Positions 6,845-14,728 of a stretch of DNA of 15,991 nucleotides are shown here, one piece after another. The position numbers and the translations under genes are program-made. Numbering within the stretch: the first letter of the stretch is position 1; every line of letters begins with the position of its first letter. The stretch covers positions 1 through 15,991 of the forward strand of contig JAEXBT010000008.1 in the NCBI GenBank assembly GCA_023393895.1. Reading direction: 5' to 3'. Origin of the DNA: Pseudomonadota bacterium. GTDB lineage: Bacteria; Pseudomonadota; Gammaproteobacteria; Xanthomonadales; Xanthomonadaceae. The notes beneath the pieces were generated by a model. The model was not told the DNA's origin. It searched no databases and saw nothing but the letters and a program-made list of their open reading frames with translations.

Positions 6845-8851
6845 TTACGGCCGCCCCCAGGTTTCCGGCGTGGTGAGCAGCCGCATGACGTGGACGCCGT
6901 CCTCGCGGATCGATTCGTCACGGCGTGGTCCCGTGGCAAGGTCTCCGCGGAGCTGCCGGTAGGCGGCGCCATCGTCATCCACCGGCAGCCAGAGCCAGCC
7001 GACATCGAGCACGGGCCGGTAGCGCATCGTCTGCACCGTGCCGACCCACAGCGAGGTGCCATCATCGAGGCGCGCAGGTGCCGGCCACAGGCGCAGCACC
7101 TGGCGTTCGTCGTCGCGCAGGCCCGCACGCACCATCAGCAGGGATTCCGGCCGGCCTTCCAGCGCGGCCGGCAGGATCGGCTGGCGATCGGCGGGAATGT
7201 CGCCATCGAGTAGGCCCAGCGTGTCCACCCAGCGTGCCTGCGGCTTGACCCGCCAGCCCTGCACCTCGAGCGCGGTCTGCAACGGGACCAGCGGGCCGGC
7301 GACCTGCACCGACAGCGGCCAGCGGATGCGATCGCCGCGCGCGTTGCGAGTCTCGGGCAGCAGCTTCCAGCCATCGCGCCACCACGCCGTGGTGCTGAAG
7401 CTGCGCTCCGGCGGCGGTGGCGAAAAACGCACCAGCAGGCGATCGGTATCGCGCGGCGCATGCCACAGGCCCGCCACGGCGAACGTGATGAAGAACAGGA
7501 CGGCAAGCGGTCGCATCCAGAACGAGCGGGCGACATGGCGACGGTAGGCGATGCCGAGCATGAGCACCCACAGCAGGCCGAAGATCAGGCCGCTGGCGAC
7601 ATCGCTCAGCCAGTGCGCACCCAGGTACAGGCGGGCGAAGGCGATCAGCGTCACCAGCACGGCCCCGGCGAGGTACGGCCAGACGCGGCGGCGGCCCGGC
7701 CACTCGCGGGCGATCAGCACGGCGAAGAAGCCAAAGGTGATCGTAGCCATGGTGATGGTCACCGAGGGGAAGCCGAAGCCGTCGGGTGCGGTCGGCGGAC
7801 GCGGCATCGTCACCAGCTGCTTGACCAGCATGGTGGCCAGCCAGCCGAATACCAGCGCGGCGAGCCAGTGCAAGGCAGCCAGCCAGCGGCGGCGCCAGAC
7901 CAGCCAGGCAACGCCCGCCAGTACCGCCGGCGCCAGCACCTGGACATCCCCCAAGCGGGAAAGGGCGGCCATCAGGTGGTCGGCCAGGGGATTGCGCAAG
8001 GCGAACATCGCCTCGTAGACCCGATGGTCGAGTGCCAGGGGACCGCCGCGCATCACCAGTGCGGCGAGCCACATCCCTGCCGTCCATGCCATCGCCAGCA
8101 GGGCGCCGAGCAGCAGCAGCAGCGAGGGCGACTCAGGGCGGTTGGGATCGATGAGGTAGCCCGAGACCCGGCCGAGCAGCGGGTGCGCGCGCGACCAGTG
8201 CAGCAGCCGCGCCATCAGGCTGTCGGTATGGCTGGCGAACCAGCGGGATCCGTACACCACCACCGCCCAGGCCAGCGCCACCACGGCCATGAGGGTGACC
8301 AGCACCAGCGCCAGCTTGTCGGCGACCGCCGCCACCGCGTCGTAGGAGCGGCCGAATATCCAGCCCGGCGCGAGGAACAGCGCCGCCCACAGCACGCAGG
8401 CCACCGCGCTGGCCACGGCGTAGCGCGGAAAGGGCAGGCGCAGCATCCCGGCGATCGCAGGCACGAATGGCCGCACTGCGCCCACGAAGCGCGCGATGAA
8501 GACGCTCTTCAGCCCGTGCCGCCGGAACAGCTGTTCGCCGCGGTCGAGGAACTGCGGGTAGCGGCGGAACAGCCACAGGCCGCGCATGTTGGGGCCCCAG
8601 CGATGACCGATCCAGTAGCTCAGTGCATCGCCGGCGAAGGCACCCGCAGCCGCGGCCGCGATCATGTAGGGGCCGTTGACATGGCCGAGGCCGATCAGCG
8701 CGCCCACCGCGAACAGCAGCGGCAGCGCCGGCACGACGATGCCAACCACCGCCAGCGCGTCGCAGAACGCGATCAGGAACGCGATCGCGCCCGCTGCCAC
8801 GGGGTTCGCGCTGATCCAGGCGACGAGTTGGTCGAACCATGCGGTCGGCAT
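6845..8851 (-). CDS. DedA - PAP2 phosphatase - LssY C-terminal fusion membrane protein
   Basis: This is a 668-residue inner-membrane protein with three parts. Residues about 1-205 are a DedA/SNARE-associated domain with the characteristic FIARFVGAVRPFVPAIAGM segment, a family linked to lipid flipping and membrane homeostasis. Residues about 240-440 are a PAP2 (type 2 phosphatidic acid phosphatase) domain: motif 1 K344-x6-R351-P352, motif 3 R407-x5-H413-x3-D417. Motif 2, normally PSGH, reads PSVT at 362-365, so the second catalytic histidine is missing. Residues about 465-650 are a soluble LssY C-terminal domain (FSTTAWWRDGW, later SLWVGTVQ and REDGVHVMRLL). The ATG at 8851 begins directly before the first DedA helix. 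The stop is three bases from the end of mpl (convergent). Substrate unknown; a role on lipid phosphates such as undecaprenyl or phosphatidyl compounds is inference from the families. Confidence 0.93.
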   Translation of the reverse strand: MPTAWFDQLVAWISANPVAAGAIAFLIAFCDALAVVGIVVPALPLLFAVGALIGLGHVNGPYMIAAAAAGAFAGDALSYWIGHRWGPNMRGLWLFRRYPQFLDRGEQLFRRHGLKSVFIARFVGAVRPFVPAIAGMLRLPFPRYAVASAVACVLWAALFLAPGWIFGRSYDAVAAVADKLALVLVTLMAVVALAWAVVVYGSRWFASHTDSLMARLLHWSRAHPLLGRVSGYLIDPNRPESPSLLLLLGALLAMAWTAGMWLAALVMRGGPLALDHRVYEAMFALRNPLADHLMAALSRLGDVQVLAPAVLAGVAWLVWRRRWLAALHWLAALVFGWLATMLVKQLVTMPRPPTAPDGFGFPSVTITMATITFGFFAVLIAREWPGRRRVWPYLAGAVLVTLIAFARLYLGAHWLSDVASGLIFGLLWVLMLGIAYRRHVARSFWMRPLAVLFFITFAVAGLWHAPRDTDRLLVRFSPPPPERSFSTTAWWRDGWKLLPETRNARGDRIRWPLSVQVAGPLVPLQTALEVQGWRVKPQARWVDTLGLLDGDIPADRQPILPAALEGRPESLLMVRAGLRDDERQVLRLWPAPARLDDGTSLWVGTVQTMRYRPVLDVGWLWLPVDDDGAAYRQLRGDLATGPRRDESIREDGVHVMRLLTTPETWGRP

Positions 8852-8857
8852 CGCCGG

Positions 8858-8863
8858 ATTATA
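8858..8863 (-). promoter_or_regulatory. Perfect -10 hexamer (TATAAT) immediately before the DedA-PAP2 start
   Basis: On the minus strand TATAAT is followed by six bases and then the ATG at 8851, so a transcript from this -10 would begin at or next to the start codon, a leaderless arrangement. No good -35 is visible 16-18 bases upstream (the sequence there is near CCGAAG). No ribosome binding site precedes the ATG, which is consistent with leaderless translation. It could be chance. Confidence 0.4.
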
Positions 8864-8876
8864 GGTGGCGGTCGCT

Positions 8877-8882
8877 TACACT
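8877..8882 (+). promoter_or_regulatory. Candidate -10 (TACACT) for the SDR gene
   Basis: TACACT lies 26 bases upstream of the GTG start at 8909, a normal distance for a promoter with a short leader that contains the AAGGGA ribosome site. No clear -35 is present. The call rests on a single hexamer in a 57-base divergent gap. Confidence 0.3.
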
Positions 8883-8908
8883 TCGGCTGAACCCAAGGGA
8901 ACACACAC

Positions 8909-9727
8909 GTGCAGACGCTGTCGGGCAAGACCCTCTTCATCACCGGTGCCTCGCGCGGGATCGGCCGCGCCATCGCCCTGCGCGCCGCGCGCGATGGCGC
9001 CAACATCGCCATCGTCGCCAAGTCCGGCGTGCCCAACCCCCGTTTGCCGGGCACCATCCACAGCGTCGCCGAGGAAGTGCGCGCAGCCGGTGGTCAGGCG
9101 CTCGCGATCCAGTGCGCCATCCGCGAGGAGGAACAGGTCCGCGCCGCGGTCGCTGCCACCGTGGACGCGTTCGGCGCGATCGACGCGCTGGTCAACAACG
9201 CCAGTGCGATCTGGCTGGCCGGCGCGCTCGACACCCCGATGAAGCGCTACGACCTGATGACGCAGGTGAACTCGCGCGGCAGCTTCCTGTGCGCGCAGGC
9301 CTGCATTCCGGAACTGCTGAAGTCGCCCAACCCGCACATCCTCACGCTCGCGCCGCCGCCCTCGCTCGACCCGAAATGGTGGGCGCCGCATACCGCCTAC
9401 ACGCTGGCCAAGATGGGCATGAGTCTCGTCACCCTGGGGCTTGCCGGCGAGTTCGGCCACCAGGGCATCGGCATCAACGCGCTGTGGCCGAAGACGATCA
9501 TCGCCACCGACGCGCTCAACATGATCCCGGGCGTGGAGATCGACCGCTGCCGCACGCCGGAGATCGTCGCCGATGCCGCGCGCGAAATCCTGTTGCGTGA
9601 CGCGCAGGCGAACAACGGCCGCTTCTTCATCGACGAGGACGTGCTGCGCGAGGCTGGCGTCAGCGACTTCGCGCCCTATGCGGTGGATGCGACCAAGCCG
9701 CTGCTGCCAGATCTTTTCCTGGACTGA
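8909..9727 (+). CDS. Short-chain dehydrogenase/reductase, HSDL2-like
   Basis: The product is 272 residues, a Rossmann-fold NAD(P)-dependent oxidoreductase, cytoplasmic. The cofactor motif TGASRGIG is at residues 12-19, NNAS at 96-99, the structural Asn at 121 and the catalytic YxxxK at Tyr164/Lys168. The segments WWAPHTAYTLAKMGMS and INALWPKT match the hydroxysteroid-dehydrogenase-like protein 2 (HSDL2) subgroup, often annotated as oxidoreductase linked to fatty-acid or lipid metabolism; the substrate is not known. In that subgroup a Ser lies 16 residues before the Tyr (LSPP); here it is Ala148 (LAPP). GTG start, chosen because AAGGGA at 8895-8900 is eight bases upstream and residue 1 is just before the first strand. 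It heads a plus-strand run with the DUF2905, gloA and argD genes; the next start is five bases downstream. Confidence 0.93.
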   Translation: MQTLSGKTLFITGASRGIGRAIALRAARDGANIAIVAKSGVPNPRLPGTIHSVAEEVRAAGGQALAIQCAIREEEQVRAAVAATVDAFGAIDALVNNASAIWLAGALDTPMKRYDLMTQVNSRGSFLCAQACIPELLKSPNPHILTLAPPPSLDPKWWAPHTAYTLAKMGMSLVTLGLAGEFGHQGIGINALWPKTIIATDALNMIPGVEIDRCRTPEIVADAAREILLRDAQANNGRFFIDEDVLREAGVSDFAPYAVDATKPLLPDLFLD

Positions 9728-9731
9728 GCCC

Positions 9732-9932
9732 TTGAACCGCATGCTGGTCATCGTTGGCGTGGTGATCGTGCTGGTCGGCCTCGCCTGGCCGATCGTGCGC
9801 AAGCTGCCGCTGGGCCGGCTGCCCGGCGACATCATCCATCGCAGCGGCAACACCACATTCTACTTCCCGATCGTGACGATGCTGCTGCTCAGCATCGTCG
9901 TCAGCCTGCTTCTCTGGCTGTTCCGCAAGTGA
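9732..9932 (+). CDS. DUF2905 family small membrane protein
   Basis: The product is 66 residues with two predicted transmembrane helices (about 4-22 and 44-63) separated by the conserved cytoplasmic or periplasmic loop [11 protein letters not shown] and the FYFPI motif, which identify the DUF2905 family. Function is unknown. The start is TTG 9732 (MNRMLVIVG), which matches the usual N-terminus of the family; the alternative ATG at 9741 drops three residues. Neither has a strong ribosome site, and the four-base gap to the upstream SDR gene suggests translational coupling. The next gene, gloA, begins seven bases after the stop. Confidence 0.88.
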   Translation: MNRMLVIVGVVIVLVGLAWPIVRKLPLGRLPGDIIHRSGNTTFYFPIVTMLLLSIVVSLLLWLFRK

Positions 9933-9939
9933 GGTGACC

Positions 9940-10371
9940 ATGAAATATCTGCACACCATGATCCGTGTCCACGACCTGGATGCCGCGCTGCGTTTCTTCG
10001 TCGAGGGCCTGGGCCTGCGTGAGACCCGCCGCATGGAAAACGAGGCCGGGCGCTACACGCTGGTCTTCCTCGCGGCCGAGGAGTCACCCGATGCCGAAGT
10101 CGAGCTGACCTACAACTGGCCGGGCGAGGACGGCGTCGCGGAGACCTACAGCGGTGGGCGAAACTTCGGTCATCTCGCGTTCCGGGTCGAGGACATCTAC
10201 GCCAGTTGCGCGCACCTGCAGTCGATGGGCTACACGATCCACCGCCCGCCACGCGATGGCCACATGGCCTTCGTGAAATCGCCCGATGGCATATCGGTCG
10301 AACTGTTGCAGGAAGGTCGCCTCGAGCCGGCCGAGCCGTGGGCATCGATGCCGAACACCGGCAGCTGGTAG
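9940..10371 (+). CDS. gloA: Lactoylglutathione lyase (glyoxalase I), VOC superfamily
   Basis: The enzyme converts the hemithioacetal of methylglyoxal and glutathione to S-lactoylglutathione, the first step of methylglyoxal detoxification in the cytoplasm. The product is 143 residues, close to the 135 of E. coli GloA. Its four metal ligands are all present: His5 (YLHTMIRV), Glu55 (VELTYNW), His78 (FGHLAF) and Glu121 (SVELLQ), in two beta-alpha-beta-beta-beta repeats. The presence of HTMIRV without an inserted helix points to the Ni/Co-type bacterial enzyme. Start ATG 9940, with GAGG at 9931-9934 overlapping the previous gene's stop; a GTG two codons earlier (9934) is less likely. argD starts three bases after the stop, so these genes are probably in one operon. 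Confidence 0.93.
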   Translation: MKYLHTMIRVHDLDAALRFFVEGLGLRETRRMENEAGRYTLVFLAAEESPDAEVELTYNWPGEDGVAETYSGGRNFGHLAFRVEDIYASCAHLQSMGYTIHRPPRDGHMAFVKSPDGISVELLQEGRLEPAEPWASMPNTGSW

Positions 10372-10374
10372 CCG

Positions 10375-11607
10375 ATGATGATGCAGGACGAAACCGATGC
10401 ATTGCTGGCGATCGGCCGAGACCGTTACCTGCCGATCTACCGCCAGCGCGCGATGGTTCTTGATCGCGGTGAAGGCTCGCGGCTGTGGGACATCGCCGGC
10501 AATGACTACATCGATTTCGCCGGCGGCATCGCGGTCTGCGCGCTCGGCCATGCCGACCCCGGCCTGATCGACGCGCTGACCACGCAGGCGCGCAGGCTTT
10601 GGCACACCAGCAATGTCTTCCATAGCGAGCCGCCGCTCCGGCTTGCCGAGGAGCTGATCGCCGCTTCGCGCTTCGCCCGCCGCGTGTTCTTCTGCAATTC
10701 CGGTGCCGAGGCCAACGAGGCGGCGATCAAGCTGGTACGCAAGCACGCCGCGGATGCCGGACGCCCGCCCGGGCGCCGCGTCATCGTCACCGCACGCGGC
10801 AGCTTCCACGGGCGCACGCTCGCCACCGTCACCGCCACTGCGCAGCCGAAGTACCAGGAAGGCTACGAGCCGCTGCCCGGTGGTTTTCGTTACGTCGACT
10901 TCAACGACCTCACGCAGCTGGAAGCGGCGATGGCCGATGGAGATGTCTGCGCGGTGATGCTCGAGCCGGTACAGGGCGAAGGTGGGGTGATGCCGGCCAC
11001 CGCGGGCTACCTGGCCGGCGTTCGCGCGCTCTGCGATCGCCACGACGCCTTGCTGGTGCTCGACGAGATCCAGTGCGGCATGGGTCGTACAGTTCCGCTG
11101 TTCGCCCACTGGAGCGATGGCGTGGTGCCGGACGTGGTGACGCTCGCCAAGGCGCTGGGTGGCGGCTTCCCGATAGGCGCGATGCTGGTCGGTCCGCGCG
11201 TCGCCGAAGCGATGCAGTTCGGCGCCCATGGCACCACCTTCGGTGGCAATCCTTTGGCCGCAGCGGTGGCGCGTGCGGCGCTGGCGCGCATCGATTCCGA
11301 TGCGATCCGCGGGAATGTCGAACGCCAGGCGCAGGCGCTGCGCGACGGGCTTGCGGCGATCGATGCGGAAAGCGGGTTGTTCGAAGAAGTCCGTGGTCGC
11401 GGACTGATGCTCGGTGCGGTGCTGGCGCCGGGCTTTGCCGGCCGCGCGGGAGAACTACTGGATGCGGCGGCGGCGCATGGCGTGTTGCTGCTGCAGGCAG
11501 GCCCCGACGTGCTGCGTTTCGTCCCTGCGCTCAACATCACCGATGCAGAGGTGTTCGAGGGTCTGTCCCGGCTGCGGACCGCGCTCGCCGGCTGGCTGGG
11601 AGGCTGA
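10375..11607 (+). CDS. argD: Acetylornithine aminotransferase (class III PLP)
   Basis: The enzyme transfers an amino group between N-acetylornithine and 2-oxoglutarate in arginine synthesis; many homologues also act on succinyldiaminopimelate in lysine synthesis. The product is 410 residues, normal for ArgD. Visible motifs: cofactor-phosphate region NSGAEANEAAIK (Ser109 to about 119), FHGRT after it, LVLDEIQCGMGR with the PLP-pyridine Asp, the Schiff-base Lys259 (TLAKALGGGFPIGAM), and HGTTFGGNPLA. The sequence closely resembles xanthomonad ArgD as I remember it. Xanthomonads use N-acetylornithine carbamoyltransferase, so this step is needed for arginine. Three in-frame ATGs begin the gene (10375, 10378, 10381); the first is given, but the choice changes only two residues. 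The gene converges on the K+ channel gene with a two-base gap. Confidence 0.95.
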   Translation: MMMQDETDALLAIGRDRYLPIYRQRAMVLDRGEGSRLWDIAGNDYIDFAGGIAVCALGHADPGLIDALTTQARRLWHTSNVFHSEPPLRLAEELIAASRFARRVFFCNSGAEANEAAIKLVRKHAADAGRPPGRRVIVTARGSFHGRTLATVTATAQPKYQEGYEPLPGGFRYVDFNDLTQLEAAMADGDVCAVMLEPVQGEGGVMPATAGYLAGVRALCDRHDALLVLDEIQCGMGRTVPLFAHWSDGVVPDVVTLAKALGGGFPIGAMLVGPRVAEAMQFGAHGTTFGGNPLAAAVARAALARIDSDAIRGNVERQAQALRDGLAAIDAESGLFEEVRGRGLMLGAVLAPGFAGRAGELLDAAAAHGVLLLQAGPDVLRFVPALNITDAEVFEGLSRLRTALAGWLGG

Positions 11608-11609
11608 GG

Positions 11610-12518
11610 CTACGCCGCCTCGTCATCGTCGGCGCGCTGCGGCAACGCCCGGCCGCACTGGCGGCAGTACCAGGCATCGTTCTCGTGGTCGGGCAGCCCG
11701 CATTCCTGGCAACGCAGCGCCATCCGGCTGCGATCACGCATGGTCCTTGCGAGTTCCGCGGTGTAGATGCCGGTCGGCACCGCGATGATGCTGTAGCCGA
11801 TGATGATCAGCGCGGACGTCAGGAAGCGCCCGAGCGGCGTGCCCGGCGAGATGTCGCCGTAACCGACCGTCGCCATCGTCACCACCGCCCAGTACATGCC
11901 GGTCGGGATGCTGCTGAAGCCATGCACGGGTCCTTCCACCACGTACATCAGTGCACCGAACACCACCGTGATGGTGAGGATGGTGACGATGAACAGGAAG
12001 ATCTTGCGGCGGCTGCGCAGGAGCGCCTGCACCAGTACGCCGGCTTCGCTCGAGTACTCGACAAGCTTGAGAATCCGGAAGATCCGCAACAGCCGCAGGA
12101 TCCTCACCACGGTCAGCGAGACGCTGGCCGGGAACAGCAATGACAGGAAGGTCGGCAGGATTGCCAGCAGGTCGATGACGCCGAAGAAGCTGGTGACATA
12201 GCGCAACGGGCGGCGCAGCACCCACAGCCTCAAAAGGTACTCTGCGGTGAACAGCAGGGTGAAGAACCATTCGGCCAGATACAGTGGGCCGTGCCAGCGC
12301 GCCTTGATGGAAGGCACGCTGTCCAGCATCACCACGATCACGCTGGCGAAGATGGCCACGATCAGCGCAAGGTCGAAGTTGCGCTCCTCGCGACTGTCGT
12401 GGTGGAACATCATCCGGAACAGGCGGTAGCGGCGACCGTTCGCAGTGGCCGGCATCAGCCGGCGTTCGAACAGGCTCTCTTGTTCTGTTTCGCCACGTCT
12501 GTCGGCTGAAGGTGCCAT
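11610..12518 (-). CDS. Voltage-gated potassium channel with C-terminal zinc ribbon
   Basis: The product is 302 residues of the ion-transport superfamily, inner membrane, six helices. S4 carries regularly spaced charges R139, R142, R145, R148 and K151. The pore filter TVGYGD is at 217-222, a K+-selective signature, followed by the S6 helix (TSALIIIGYSIIAVPTGIYTAEL). A C-terminal cytoplasmic CxxC...CxxC pair (C270, C273, C285, C288, with His278) is a zinc-ribbon-like motif. The N-terminal 45 residues are polar, with no signal peptide. Start ATG 12518 lies seven bases past the stop of hemL on the same strand, so it is probably the last gene of a thiE-hemL-channel transcript; only a weak GAG ribosome site is seen. 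A shorter start at residue Met22 is possible. Gating signal unknown; voltage response is inferred from S4. Confidence 0.94.
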   Translation of the reverse strand: MAPSADRRGETEQESLFERRLMPATANGRRYRLFRMMFHHDSREERNFDLALIVAIFASVIVVMLDSVPSIKARWHGPLYLAEWFFTLLFTAEYLLRLWVLRRPLRYVTSFFGVIDLLAILPTFLSLLFPASVSLTVVRILRLLRIFRILKLVEYSSEAGVLVQALLRSRRKIFLFIVTILTITVVFGALMYVVEGPVHGFSSIPTGMYWAVVTMATVGYGDISPGTPLGRFLTSALIIIGYSIIAVPTGIYTAELARTMRDRSRMALRCQECGLPDHENDAWYCRQCGRALPQRADDDEAA

Positions 12519-12525
12519 CGAAGGC

Positions 12526-13809
12526 TCAGATCGCCGCGAATGCGCCGCTCGCGGCTTCGAGGGTCGCCGAGATCACCGCATCGTCATGGGCGCTCGACAC
12601 GAAGCCGGCCTCGAACGCGGAAGGTGCAAGGAATACGCCACGCTCCAGCATCGCGTGGAAGAAGCGGTTGAACGCGGCCGTGTCGCAGGCCACTGCCGCC
12701 GCATAGGTATCCACCGGCTCGGCGCTGAAGAACATGCCGAACATCCCGCCGACGCGCTGGGTGGTGAAGGGCACGCCGGCATCGCGCGCGGCGGCTTCCA
12801 GTCCATCGCACAGCGTGTGGGTGGTGGCTTCCAGCCGTTCGTGGAAACCCGGCTCGGCGACGAGATCCAGCATCGCCAGGCCTGCGGCCATCGCCACCGG
12901 ATTCCCGGACAGCGTACCTGCCTGGTAGATCGGCCCGGCGGGGGCGATCTGCTGCATCAGCTCGCGGCGACCCCCGTAGGCGCCGACCGGCATGCCGCCG
13001 CCGATCACCTTGCCGAAGGTCGACAGGTCCGGCGTCACCCCATAGCGCGCCTGGGCGCCGCCCAGCGCGACGCGGAAGCCGGTCATCACCTCGTCGAAGA
13101 TCAACAGCGTGCCGTGTCGCGTGCACAGTTCGCGCAGATGCTGCAGATAGCCTTCGCGCGGCGGCAGGCAGTTGGCGTTGCCGACCACCGGCTCGATGAT
13201 CAGGCCGGCGATGTCGCCGCCGCATTCGTCGAACAGTGCCGTGGCGGCATCGAAATCGTTGTACGGCAGCGTCAGTGTCAGGTCGGCCAGCGCCTTGGGC
13301 ACGCCCGGCGAGGTCGGCACCCCGAAGGTCAGCGCGCCGCTGCCCGCCTTGACCAGGAACGAATCTCCGTGGCCGTGGTAGCAGCCCTCGAACTTGACGA
13401 TGCGTGCGCGCCCGGTGGCGCCGCGTGCGAGGCGAATCGCCGACAGCGTCGCTTCGGTGCCGGAGTTGACCATGCGCACCATCTCGCAGCTGGGGATCAG
13501 CTGCGAGATGCGTTCGGCCATCGTCACCTCGAGCGGGTTCGGCGTGCCAAAAGAGAGGCCGCGCCTCGCGGTTTCGATCACCGCTTCCAGCACCTTCGGA
13601 TGGTTGTGGCCGACGATCATCGGCCCCCACGAGCCGACGTAGTCGATGTAGCGGTTGCCGTCGGCATCGAAGAGATAAGCGCCTTCTGCACGCTCGACGA
13701 AGAACGGCTCGCCGCCCACCGATTTGAACGCGCGCACCGGCGAGTTGACGCCCCCGGGCATCACGGCCTGGGCGCGGGTGAAGAGGTCGTGCGAGCGGGT
13801 GTGATCCAT
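12526..13809 (-). CDS. hemL: Glutamate-1-semialdehyde 2,1-aminomutase
   Basis: The PLP enzyme converts glutamate-1-semialdehyde to 5-aminolevulinate, the C5-pathway entry to haem. The product is 427 residues, matching the E. coli length. It begins with the typical [19 protein letters not shown]; later motifs are [37 protein letters not shown] with the PLP Asp, Lys267 as Schiff base ([15 protein letters not shown]), and [11 protein letters not shown]. The start ATG 13809 has GGGA six bases upstream. The gene follows thiE by 14 bases and is followed by the K+ channel gene, so an operon is likely. No truncation or frame disturbance is seen. Confidence 0.97.
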   Translation of the reverse strand: MDHTRSHDLFTRAQAVMPGGVNSPVRAFKSVGGEPFFVERAEGAYLFDADGNRYIDYVGSWGPMIVGHNHPKVLEAVIETARRGLSFGTPNPLEVTMAERISQLIPSCEMVRMVNSGTEATLSAIRLARGATGRARIVKFEGCYHGHGDSFLVKAGSGALTFGVPTSPGVPKALADLTLTLPYNDFDAATALFDECGGDIAGLIIEPVVGNANCLPPREGYLQHLRELCTRHGTLLIFDEVMTGFRVALGGAQARYGVTPDLSTFGKVIGGGMPVGAYGGRRELMQQIAPAGPIYQAGTLSGNPVAMAAGLAMLDLVAEPGFHERLEATTHTLCDGLEAAARDAGVPFTTQRVGGMFGMFFSAEPVDTYAAAVACDTAAFNRFFHAMLERGVFLAPSAFEAGFVSSAHDDAVISATLEAASGAFAAI

Positions 13810-13823
13810 GATGTTCCCGGGAG

Positions 13824-14447
13824 TCAGTCGAAGGCGGCGGCGATGGTGCGGGCAGCGGCGGCGGGGTCCGGTGCGTCGAACACGCCACCGATCACCGCGA
13901 GCAGGTCGGCGCCAGCGGCCACCGCGCTGCATGCATTGTCCGGCGTGATGCCACCGATCGCCACCCGCGGGGCACCGAGCACAGCCGTCTCGGCAAACAG
14001 CGCGGGCGTCGCGCGTCGCGCATTCGGCTTCGTTCCCGAGGGAAACAGCGCGCCGAACGCGATGTAGTCCGCGCCGGCAGCCACCGCGTCGCGCGCGCGT
14101 TGCGCATCGTCGTAACAACTCACGCCGATGATGCGCGTTGGGCCGAGCAGCGCTCGTGCGTTTTCGATCCCGTCATCGGTCTCGCCGATGTGCACGCCGT
14201 CGGCATCCACCTCCAGCGCGAGATGTGGATCATCGTTGACGATGAAGCACACGCCCGCGCCTTGGCAGGCGTCGCGCAGCGCAAGCGCCTCGTCACGGCG
14301 CTGTTTGTTCGGGGCGGACTTGTTGCGATATTGCAGGCAGCTGGCCCAGGGCAGCAGCGGCGTCACGCGCGCCGGCAACACGCCACCCTCCGGCGTGTCG
14401 GGCGTGATGAGGTAGAGCCCGCGGCGGGGAAAGCTGATCGAAGTCAT
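13824..14447 (-). CDS. thiE: Thiamine-phosphate synthase
   Basis: The enzyme condenses the pyrimidine (HMP-PP) with the thiazole phosphate to form thiamine phosphate. The product is 207 residues, a TIM barrel typical of ThiE. Visible motifs are LQYRNKSA (residues about 39-46, pyrophosphate contact), [16 protein letters not shown] (the more usual form is GQED), [23 protein letters not shown] and the phosphate-binding VAIGGI. The GETDDG and SCYDD variants are, as far as I recall, seen in this branch of ThiE. Start ATG 14447; no strong ribosome site is present. It lies 14 bases upstream of hemL and is divergent from the rubredoxin gene, an arrangement also found in other gammaproteobacteria. Confidence 0.93.
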   Translation of the reverse strand: MTSISFPRRGLYLITPDTPEGGVLPARVTPLLPWASCLQYRNKSAPNKQRRDEALALRDACQGAGVCFIVNDDPHLALEVDADGVHIGETDDGIENARALLGPTRIIGVSCYDDAQRARDAVAAGADYIAFGALFPSGTKPNARRATPALFAETAVLGAPRVAIGGITPDNACSAVAAGADLLAVIGGVFDAPDPAAAARTIAAAFD

Positions 14448-14506
14448 GCGCGACGCGGGGAGGGATGGGACAATGACCCATCTTCCTCCATCGCGACCCT
14501 TGCGTC
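14448..14506. promoter_or_regulatory. Divergent thiE/rubredoxin region with an inverted repeat
   Basis: GATGGG (14464-14469) and CCCATC (14477-14482) form a perfect 6-base inverted repeat around a 7-base AT-richer centre (acaatga), which also contains a GACAAT -10-like hexamer on the plus strand. The position between two divergent starts would suit an operator, but it may be coincidence. No thiamine (TPP) riboswitch is seen here; the region is too short for one. Confidence 0.35.
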
Positions 14507-14701
14507 ATGCCCGAGACCGCTTCAGTTTCCGTCCCGTTTCGCACCTGGATGTGCGTCGTTTGCGGCTTCACCTATGACGAGGCCGCCGGATTGCCCGAAG
14601 AAGGCATTGCGCCCGGCACGCGCTGGGAGGACGTGCCCGAGACCTGGACGTGCCCCGATTGCGGTGTCACCAAGGCCGACTTCGACATGCAGGAAGCCTG
14701 A
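14507..14701 (+). CDS. Rubredoxin
   Basis: A 64-residue one-electron carrier with a single Fe(SCys)4 site. The two cysteine pairs are CVVCG near residue 16 and CPDCG near residue 49, with the conserved aromatic and acidic stretch [15 protein letters not shown] between them. A roughly 14-residue N-terminal extension precedes the first pair (typical minimal rubredoxins start right at it). The start ATG 14507 is used because the in-frame ATG at 14465 hits a stop three codons later and starting at the internal Met (MCVVCG) would lose the first strand. No ribosome site is obvious. Partners are usually alkane hydroxylases or oxygen/superoxide-stress enzymes; none is in the window. Confidence 0.95.
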   Translation: MPETASVSVPFRTWMCVVCGFTYDEAAGLPEEGIAPGTRWEDVPETWTCPDCGVTKADFDMQEA

Positions 14702-14728
14702 GCTTTCGCACCGCAACGCAGGCACAAG

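Noticed and set aside
7460..8890. A 476-codon plus-strand frame antisense to the DedA-PAP2-LssY gene
   Set aside because: Gln/His/Arg-rich shadow of a real membrane protein gene; no recognisable motif or ribosome site.
10084..11229. A 381-codon minus-strand frame opposite gloA and argD
   Set aside because: Both plus-strand genes are complete with ligand and cofactor residues; this is their shadow.
12445..14067. A 540-codon plus-strand frame antisense to hemL
   Set aside because: hemL on the other strand has all catalytic motifs; this frame has none and runs across three genes.
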